DNA of 15,489 bases from assembly GCA_023430565.1 (NCBI GenBank), contig JAEZAD010000077.1:1-15489 (forward strand), given 5' to 3'. Source of the stretch: Verrucomicrobiota bacterium. GTDB lineage: Bacteria > Verrucomicrobiota > Verrucomicrobiia > Opitutales > Opitutaceae. This document shows positions 1 through 5,436 of this stretch, piece by piece (the first letter of the stretch is position 1; each line of letters starts with the position of its first letter). A model generated the notes under the pieces. That model searched no databases. It worked only from the letters and a program-made list of their open reading frames with translations, and was not told the origin of the DNA. The translations under genes were made by a program, and so were the position numbers.

Positions 1-297
1 CCCAAATCCGAGTTCTCCGCGCAAAACTGGTATGACGTCTGGTTCCCCAACCTCGCGCCCAGCCTGGCCGCGATGAAGCTCGGCCTCGCCGCGAAAACCC
101 CCGCGCAATGGTCCGCGTTCGTCCGCCGCTACAAAACCGAAATGTCCGCCCCCGCGGCCAAACACGACCTCGCCCTCCTCGCCGCACTTTCGCACACCGC
201 CCATTTCTCCGTCGGCTGCTACTGCGCCGACGAATCCCGCTGCCACCGCTCGATCCTCCGCCAACTCCTCGCCGACCTCGGCGCCGACATTCGTTAG
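1..297 (+). CDS. DUF488 family protein, 3' part only
   Basis: The reading frame is open from the first base of the window, so the gene starts upstream; 98 C-terminal residues are visible. The fragment has the DUF488 C-terminal pattern: a YDVWFPNLAPS stretch near residue 11, an AQWSAFVRRYKTEM helix at about 35-48, and the cysteine-rich GCYCADESRCHRS motif with Cys73, Cys75 and Cys81 of the fragment. A closing LRQLLADLG helix follows. The biochemical role of DUF488 proteins is not established; they are small cytoplasmic proteins. The internal ATG at 73 is not a likely start, because the conserved family sequence begins before it. The gene ends in TAG, and a small hairpin (CGGCG/CGCCG, 338-351) lies between it and the next gene. 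The family call is firm; function is unknown. Confidence 0.85.
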   Translation, partial: PKSEFSAQNWYDVWFPNLAPSLAAMKLGLAAKTPAQWSAFVRRYKTEMSAPAAKHDLALLAALSHTAHFSVGCYCADESRCHRSILRQLLADLGADIR

Positions 298-379
298 GCC
301 GCCGCCTCGCGGTCGGGTGCGTCCCGGGTAACCGCCGCGGCGATTCCGCCGTCGCAGGTTCGTTGCCCCCAACCTCCCC

Positions 380-802
380 ATGAAAACATTTCTCCTCGTT
401 GTGTTGTTTTCCACCCTCCCGCTCGTTCGCCTCTCCGCCGCCGACGGCGTCGCCCTGTTTCAAGCCGGGCTCCAAGCCTACGAAGCCAACGGCCCCACCG
501 CTCTCTTCAACGCCTGGTATAACTCCCGCGATGACTTCGAAAAAATCGAACAACTTCGCGAGCGCCTCGCCAAAATCACCCGCGATCTCGGCCCCGTCGT
601 CGACACCCAGGTCTTCGCGCCCCACCCCCTCGGCCGCCATGTCCAAAAGCTCCACGGCGTGATCTATTTCGAAAAACGCCCGCTCTGGCTCCGCGCCGAA
701 TACTACGAGATCAACGGCCGCCGCGGTCTCATCTCCCTCGAATGGTCGCTCGTCCCGGAAGACATCCTTCCGCTCACCTGGGCCGATCGCCCCGGGAAGT
801 AG
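380..802 (+). CDS. Small secreted protein of unknown function
   Basis: A 140-residue protein that I do not recognise. Residues 1-20 form a Sec-type signal peptide: MKT, a hydrophobic core of Leu, Val and Phe, and a probable cleavage site near LSA-AD at about 20. The mature part is about 120 residues with few cysteines. It starts with a helical segment containing a DDFEKIEQLRERLAKI stretch, then a beta-rich half with HGVIYFEKRPLWLRAEYY and GRRGLISLEWSL strands, and ends in a Pro/Trp-containing tail. This layout suggests a small alpha+beta periplasmic or outer-membrane-associated domain, but that is inference. The start is the first ATG. It has no Shine-Dalgarno sequence and follows a C-rich leader (CCCCCAACCTCCCC). 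The gene converges with the dehydrogenase gene, 33 bases away. Confidence 0.75.
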   Translation: MKTFLLVVLFSTLPLVRLSAADGVALFQAGLQAYEANGPTALFNAWYNSRDDFEKIEQLRERLAKITRDLGPVVDTQVFAPHPLGRHVQKLHGVIYFEKRPLWLRAEYYEINGRRGLISLEWSLVPEDILPLTWADRPGK

Positions 803-835
803 CCAAAGCCCCAGCCACGCTCAACGAAACCGTCC

Positions 836-1828
836 TCACGAGGTCAGACCGAGCGCGTCCCAGATATCCCGCCGCACGTAGACGCCCTCGCGCCCACTCC
901 TGCGCCGCTCCGCCAACGCCGCCTGCCCCGGGTATCGACATTCCGGATTCGTCTCCACGAGCTGCCGCACGATCTCGCGCGTGCGCTCCACCGGGTCCGC
1001 CGCGCCGATCGCCCGCGGCGCAAACGCGATGAACACCTGGCACACGCCCAACCCCTCCGGCGTTTTCGCCAGCTCCGGCGTCGTCAACCCATCCGCGAGC
1101 ACCGCCGCAAACGCATCTAGCATGATCGCCAGTCCCGACCCTTTCCAGAATCCCGCCGGCCACGCCTTCCCGCCGTCCAGAATCGCCGCCGGATCCGTCG
1201 TCGGCCGCCCCGCCGCATCCGCCCCGCCGATCACCGGCAACGTCTCTCCCTCCGCGCGATGCGTGTTGAGCCGCCCGACCGAATACTGGCTCAACGCCAT
1301 GTCGAGCACCAGGTGCGCCCCGTTTTCCCCCGGCACCGCAAACACGATCGGATTGTTCCCGATCGCATCCTTCGTTCCGCCCCACGGCGGCAGCACCGGC
1401 CACGTGTTCGTCCAGCAAATCGCCAGAAAACCCTTCTCCGCCGCCCGCCACCCGCAATTCCCCGGCCGCCCCCAATGCCCCGTGTTGCGCAGCCCCACCG
1501 CCCCCACGCCGTGCGCCTCCGCCAACGCCATCGCACGGTCCATGCAAAACTCCGCGTTCAACGCCCCCAGCCCGCGTCGCCCGTCGTAGCGCTCGAATGC
1601 CCCAAATCCCCCCAGCCGCTCCGGCGGATTCTCCGCATCCGCAATCAACTTTTCCCGCAACCACCGCAGCAACGCCGGCACGAAATTCGCCCCGTGCGAG
1701 TGAACGCCGTCCGCGCTCGCCTGCACATATAACTCCGCCAGCCGCCGCGCCCGCCCGCCGCTCACGCCTTCGCGCGTAAACATCGCCGTCAGCTGCTCGA
1801 TCAAACGCTCCCTGGAAATCCGTGGCAT
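836..1828 (-). CDS. dlgD: YiaK/DlgD-type 2,3-diketo-L-gulonate reductase (malate/L-lactate dehydrogenase superfamily)
   Basis: A 330-residue cytoplasmic NAD(P)H-dependent oxidoreductase of the Ldh_2 fold (not the Rossmann fold). It lines up along its whole length with Escherichia coli YiaK, which has 332 residues by memory. Shared blocks are DGVHSHGANFVP at 40-51 with the family's catalytic His at 45, VGLRNTGHWGRPGNCGW at 111-127, AICWTNTWPVLPPWG at 137-150, IGNNPIVFAVP, and GFWKGSGLAIMLD near 226-238. YiaK reduces 2,3-diketo-L-gulonate to 3-dehydro-L-gulonate; here the true substrate may be a related keto-sugar acid. The ATG at 1828 is preferred over a GTG 24 bases upstream: it gives the usual length and has GGAG nine bases before it. 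The superfamily is very likely; the exact substrate and symbol are less sure. Confidence 0.82.
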   Translation of the reverse strand: MPRISRERLIEQLTAMFTREGVSGGRARRLAELYVQASADGVHSHGANFVPALLRWLREKLIADAENPPERLGGFGAFERYDGRRGLGALNAEFCMDRAMALAEAHGVGAVGLRNTGHWGRPGNCGWRAAEKGFLAICWTNTWPVLPPWGGTKDAIGNNPIVFAVPGENGAHLVLDMALSQYSVGRLNTHRAEGETLPVIGGADAAGRPTTDPAAILDGGKAWPAGFWKGSGLAIMLDAFAAVLADGLTTPELAKTPEGLGVCQVFIAFAPRAIGAADPVERTREIVRQLVETNPECRYPGQAALAERRRSGREGVYVRRDIWDALGLTS

Positions 1829-1837
1829 GCCCGCGAA

Positions 1838-1841
1838 CTCC
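1838..1841 (-). promoter_or_regulatory. Shine-Dalgarno site deciding the dlgD start
   Basis: On the minus strand GGAG (within GGGTGGAG) stands nine bases before the ATG at 1826-1828. This is the only clear, well-spaced Shine-Dalgarno sequence I found in the window, and it favours this ATG over the upstream GTG at 1852. Confidence 0.55.
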
Positions 1842-2017
1842 ACCCACCCCACCGCCGGGCGCCAGCCCGAACTCCGTCACGATCGTCGAAATCCTCCCGC
1901 CCAAACCAACCTCGTAATTTCACCGAAACCCCGCCCCCCCACCCCCGCTCCCGCACCCGAGTTCGAACCGCCGCCGTCCAACCCGGTCGATGTCGCCTGC
2001 CCCATTCCGTTTCTGTC

Positions 2018-3118
2018 ATGTGGTTCTGGATTCTCGCCGGCTCCACCGCGCTGCTCGCGGTGCTCACCGTCCTTCCGCTCTCCCGGCGCCAGGAATGGTG
2101 GATCCGCGGCCTCGACTTTCCCCGTTTTCAATTCGCGCTCTTCGGCGCCGCGCTCCTCATCGCCAGCGCCCTCCGTCTCAATTTCGCCGAGCCCGCCGCT
2201 TGGGTCGTCGTTGGCGTGAGTCTGCTCTGCACCGCTTACCAAGCGTGGTGGATATTCCCCTACACCTTCCTCCATCGCCGCGAGGTGCAGCGCGCCCGCG
2301 ACCGCCAGCCCGACGCCCGACTGCGCATCCTCAGCGCCAACGTCCTCATGACCAACCGCCGCGCCGCCGACTTCCTCGCCCTCGTGCGCGCCGAACAGCC
2401 CGACGTCATCGTTACCCTCGAAACCAACCGCTGGTGGGAGCGCCAGGTCGCCCCGCTCGAATCCGACTACCCGCACACCCTGCGCTGCCCGCTCGAAAAC
2501 CTCTACGGCATGCACCTCTACTCGCGCCTGCCGCTCGAGGACAGCAAGCTCCAGTTTCTCGTCGAGCCCGACATCCCGTCGATGCACACGCTCGTTGTGC
2601 TTCCGTCCGGCCAGCGCATCCGCCTCCATTGTCTCCATCCCGCGCCGCCCAGCCCAACCGAAAACGAGACGTCGCGCGAACGCGACGCCGAGCTCGTCAT
2701 GGTCGGCAAGGCCGTCGTCGGCGCCTCCCTTCCCGTTGTCGTCGCCGGCGACCTCAACGACGTCGCGTGGTCCGACACCACCCGGCTCTTCCGCAAAATC
2801 AGCCGCCTGCTCGATCCGCGGATCGGCCGCGGCCACTTCAACACCTACCACGCTCGCCTCCCCTTCCTCCGCTGGCCCGTCGACCACTTTTTCCACAGCG
2901 CCCACTTCGCCTGCGGCGAAATCAAGCGCCTCCGCTACTTCGGCTCCGATCACTTCCCCGTCTTCCTCGAACTCGTCCTCACCGCCCAACCCCAGTCGCC
3001 CGACCTCACCGCCGACGCCGACGACCAGGCCGAAGCCCGCGAAAAACTCCAGGCCGAATCCGCCGACGAATCTCAGGTTCACCAACCCGGTGAATCCGCT
3101 TCGTCCCCGCCCCGCTGA
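2018..3118 (+). CDS. Membrane-anchored endonuclease/exonuclease/phosphatase (EEP) family protein
   Basis: A 366-residue protein with three N-terminal hydrophobic segments (about 1-20, 36-52 and 60-85) followed by an EEP hydrolase domain at about 100-322. The family's metal and phosphate-handling motifs are present in order: SANVL with Asn108, LETN with Glu135, LHP with His207, GDLND with Asp245 and Asn247, PVDHFF at 287-292, and GSDHFP with Asp311 and His312. This is the layout of divalent-metal phosphodiesterases. The membrane-tethered bacterial members are mostly uncharacterised, and the nucleic acid or phospholipid substrate cannot be told from sequence. A charged, low-complexity tail (about 324-366, rich in Asp, Glu, Ala, Ser) follows the domain. 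The start is an ATG without a Shine-Dalgarno sequence. The gene diverges from dlgD across 189 bases of C-rich DNA in which I see no confident promoter. Confidence 0.85.
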   Translation: MWFWILAGSTALLAVLTVLPLSRRQEWWIRGLDFPRFQFALFGAALLIASALRLNFAEPAAWVVVGVSLLCTAYQAWWIFPYTFLHRREVQRARDRQPDARLRILSANVLMTNRRAADFLALVRAEQPDVIVTLETNRWWERQVAPLESDYPHTLRCPLENLYGMHLYSRLPLEDSKLQFLVEPDIPSMHTLVVLPSGQRIRLHCLHPAPPSPTENETSRERDAELVMVGKAVVGASLPVVVAGDLNDVAWSDTTRLFRKISRLLDPRIGRGHFNTYHARLPFLRWPVDHFFHSAHFACGEIKRLRYFGSDHFPVFLELVLTAQPQSPDLTADADDQAEAREKLQAESADESQVHQPGESASSPPR

Positions 3119-3127
3119 ACCGATCCA

Positions 3128-3147
3128 TCCGGCGCCACCCCGCCGGA
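3128..3147 (+). terminator. Hairpin after the EEP gene, possible terminator
   Basis: TCCGGCG and CGCCGGA form a perfect seven-base stem around a six-base CCACCC loop, nine bases after the EEP stop codon. No T-tract follows, so intrinsic termination is uncertain; it could equally protect the 3' end of the mRNA. Confidence 0.4.
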
Positions 3148-3261
3148 GAACTTCTCGTTCATCGGCAAACATCGTCCACGCCGTCTCAGGGTTTGGCTGA
3201 TCGTGCACCAAATGCTCCCATTCCGCTATCGGCCCGCCCCCACATCGACTACCGGTTGCAT

Positions 3262-4125
3262 GTGAAAACGCTTTCTTTCCCCGCTCGCGCGTTGCTCGCC
3301 AGCACGCTGCTCCTCTCTCTCGCCGCCACTCCCGCCGCGTCCGCCGTCGAACCGCTTTTCGGCGCGGGCTACTCCGACTGGTCCCCCGTCGCCCAAGGCA
3401 CCTACACGCACTACGCGCCCATCTGGTGGAACGCCGAGCACGCCACCTTCGAACGCTCCGCCGATCTGACCGTCGGACAAATCTGGGCCTTCGACGACGA
3501 GTATGACGTCATGCGCGCCTTCGTCGTGTTCGAGCTGCCGAGCTTCAAGGGCGTCGTCACCCGCGACCAGGTCGGCATCCCTCCCCACGAGGTCCCGGAA
3601 ATCACCACGCTGCGCGTCACCGTCACCGGCGGAATCCTCAGCCTCGCCGGCGCCTCGTTTCTTCCCTCCTGGTGGGCCACCGAAGCGAATCAGCCGCTCG
3701 ACGTCCGCCTCGCCGCACTCCCCGCCGCCGCGATGATCGATGGCACCATCGACCCCGAAACGGCCTTCAACGGCCTCGGGCAAGGCTACCTGATCAACGG
3801 CAACAACGGTAATCTCTCCGCCGATCCACAGGACATCTATCTCAACCAGGCCTTCGCGAACCTGATGAACAACCGCGACGCCGGCCCGCTCCTGCTCTCG
3901 CTCACCCTCCCCTTCGTCCCTCCGTCCGAAGCTTCCCAATACTACGAGGTCGCCTCCCTGCAGCCGGAAGTCTCCCTGCGCGTGACATTCGACGGCTATC
4001 CGCCGTTCCCCGCGGTCCCCGAACCGTCCACCTACGCGCTCGCCGGCGCCGCTCTCTGCCTCGGGATTGTTCTCGTCCGCCGGCGCCGCTCGAAACCCGT
4101 CTCGCCCGCCATTCGCCCCGAGTGA
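3262..4125 (+). CDS. PEP-CTERM sorting domain protein, function unknown
   Basis: A 287-residue exported protein. Residues 1-28 are a Sec signal peptide (KTLSFPARALL start, Leu-rich core, cleavage near PAASA). Residues about 29-255 form an extracellular part with no domain I recognise, rich in aromatics and short beta strands, with an Asn/Gly stretch (INGNNGNL) in the middle. The C-terminus is a textbook PEP-CTERM tag: VPEPSTYA, a hydrophobic helix, then Arg-Arg-Arg-Arg. In this system an exosortase recognises the tag and attaches or releases the protein at the outer surface; the exosortase is not in the window. GTG at 3262 is chosen because the signal peptide begins there; a TTG at 3193 would add 23 unlikely residues. 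There is no clear Shine-Dalgarno sequence. Structural or adhesive roles are common guesses for such proteins, but nothing here proves one. Confidence 0.85.
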   Translation: MKTLSFPARALLASTLLLSLAATPAASAVEPLFGAGYSDWSPVAQGTYTHYAPIWWNAEHATFERSADLTVGQIWAFDDEYDVMRAFVVFELPSFKGVVTRDQVGIPPHEVPEITTLRVTVTGGILSLAGASFLPSWWATEANQPLDVRLAALPAAAMIDGTIDPETAFNGLGQGYLINGNNGNLSADPQDIYLNQAFANLMNNRDAGPLLLSLTLPFVPPSEASQYYEVASLQPEVSLRVTFDGYPPFPAVPEPSTYALAGAALCLGIVLVRRRRSKPVSPAIRPE

Positions 4126-4140
4126 CCTCCTCGCCCTGTT

Positions 4141-4182
4141 CGCGATCATCCCTCACGACGCACCTCGACGGGACTGATCGCG
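4141..4182 (+). terminator. Long hairpin after the PEP-CTERM gene
   Basis: CGCGATCATCCC (4141-4152) pairs with GGGA-C-TGATCGCG (4170-4182), giving twelve base pairs with one bulged C and a 17-base loop. It begins 16 bases after the stop codon. It could be a terminator or a stabilising 3' structure; no T-tract follows. Confidence 0.45.
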
Positions 4183-4309
4183 CAACGGCGCCGGGCGACG
4201 TCGCGTAGAAACGTCACCCGCCCGTCTTCACCGGCGAGCAGCGTGGGCAACACGTCCGTCATTGGCGTTGATCGATTCCCTCGGATTGAACCCCCCGGCT
4301 GCTGGCCAG

Positions 4310-4344
4310 CCCGGTCTTGCCCGGTCTTCCGCCGTCCTTGACGG
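4310..4344 (+). repeat. Tandem CCCGGTCTT pair and small hairpin ahead of GH43
   Basis: CCCGGTCTT occurs twice with a 10-base period (4310-4318 and 4320-4328). It is followed by a CCGTC-CTT-GACGG hairpin (4332-4344), about 50 bases before the GH43 start. The GCTGGCCAGC palindrome lies just upstream. The rest of the 4183-4395 gap shows no gene or clear promoter. The function of these short elements is unknown; they could sit in the GH43 leader. Confidence 0.4.
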
Positions 4345-4395
4345 TCCCTTCGCCCAAAATTTGCGGCACCTCCCGCGCCCGCGAACGTTTCGCTC

Positions 4396-5403
4396 ATGCC
4401 CCTGCTCCGCCTGCTGCTCACAGCCGCATTGTGCGCCGTCGTTTCACTCCCCGCGCACGCCGCCGCCCCCGCCTTCCCCAACCCTCTCATCCACCAGCGC
4501 GCCGATCCGTGGATTCTAAAACACACCGACGGCTTCTACTATTTCACCGCCACCGTCCCCGACTACGACCGCCTCGAACTCCGTCGCTCCCGCACCCTCG
4601 CCGGGCTCGCCACCGCCGAGCCGAAAACCATCTGGCATAAACACCCGACCGGCATCATGGGCGCCCACATCTGGGCCCCCGAACTCCACCACATCGACGG
4701 CCGCTGGTTCATCTACTTCGCCGCCGGCGAAGCCGAAAAGATCTGGAACATCCGCATCTACGTCCTCGAAAACCCCTCGCCCAACCCGCTCGAAGGCGAA
4801 TGGCTCGAACGCGGCCAGCTCACAACCAACTGGGAATCCTTCGCCCTCGACGCCACCACCTTCGAACACCGCGGCACCCGCTACCTCGTCTGGGCCCAGC
4901 GCGACCCCGCCGTGAAAAACAACACCGACCTCTACATCGCCAAAATGGACTCCCCCACGTCCATCGTCGGTCAACAAATCCTCCTCTCCCGCCCCGAACA
5001 CGCTTGGGAAAAAATTCGCTACGCCGTCAACGAAGGCCCCGCCGTCCTCCACCGCCACGGCCGCCTCTGGCTCACCTACTCCGCCTCCGGCACCGGCGCC
5101 GAATACTGCGTCGGCCTCCTCTCCGCCGACGAATCCGCCGACCCGCTCGATCCAGCCTCCTGGACCAAATCGCCCGCCCCCGTCTTCGCCACCAGCGAGA
5201 CCAGCGGCATCTACGGTCCCGGCCACAACAGCTTCACCGTCGCCGAAGACGGCGTCACCGACCTCCTCGTGTATCACGCCCGCAATTACCGCGACATCGT
5301 CGGCGACCCGCTCCGCGACCCCAACCGCCACACGCGCGTCCAACCTTTCTCCTGGAATCCCAACGGCACCCCGAACTTCGGAACACCCTCTCCGGAAAGG
5401 TAG
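4396..5403 (+). CDS. Exported GH43 glycoside hydrolase, probable alpha-L-arabinofuranosidase
   Basis: A 335-residue enzyme with a signal peptide (MPLLRLLLTA core, cleavage near AHA at 20-23) and a single five-bladed beta-propeller GH43 domain. All three catalytic acids can be placed: Asp37 in QRADPWI (general base), Asp152 in ALDATTF (pKa modulator) and Glu213 in VNEGPAV (general acid). Other GH43 marks are HIWAPELH at 91-98, LVWAQRDP, YGPGHNSF at 273-280 and NRHTRVQ near the end. The overall pattern resembles the exo-acting arabinofuranosidase group (GH43_26, from memory), which removes Araf from arabinan or pectin side chains; the subfamily is not certain. No carbohydrate-binding module is present. 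The ATG start has no Shine-Dalgarno sequence. The gene converges with the lyase gene across 33 bases and fits the same pectin theme. Confidence 0.88.
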   Translation: MPLLRLLLTAALCAVVSLPAHAAAPAFPNPLIHQRADPWILKHTDGFYYFTATVPDYDRLELRRSRTLAGLATAEPKTIWHKHPTGIMGAHIWAPELHHIDGRWFIYFAAGEAEKIWNIRIYVLENPSPNPLEGEWLERGQLTTNWESFALDATTFEHRGTRYLVWAQRDPAVKNNTDLYIAKMDSPTSIVGQQILLSRPEHAWEKIRYAVNEGPAVLHRHGRLWLTYSASGTGAEYCVGLLSADESADPLDPASWTKSPAPVFATSETSGIYGPGHNSFTVAEDGVTDLLVYHARNYRDIVGDPLRDPNRHTRVQPFSWNPNGTPNFGTPSPER

Positions 5404-5436
5404 GGCGACGCGGCCCGCCGAACCGCCCGCGCCTGC

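Noticed and set aside
774..1904. 376-codon minus frame overlapping dlgD
   Set aside because: It is Gly/Arg/Ala-rich without motifs; the other minus frame has full YiaK similarity.
1960..1970. GTTCGAAC, like a tRNA T-loop
   Set aside because: No five-base T stem, anticodon arm or acceptor stem can be built around it on either strand.
1877..3211. Long minus-strand reading frame of 444 codons opposite the EEP gene
   Set aside because: It is a shadow of the C-ending codons of the + gene. The + frame has complete EEP motifs, while this one is low-complexity Gly/Glu/Val with no domain.
4146..4262. Minus-strand frame beginning MTDVLPTLLAGEDGRVTF, faintly like the start of AlbA_2/Schlafen-type domain proteins
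   Set aside because: Only 38 codons, the resemblance stops within about 25 residues, there is no good ribosome site, and part of it overlaps a hairpin. A decayed remnant is possible but cannot be supported.
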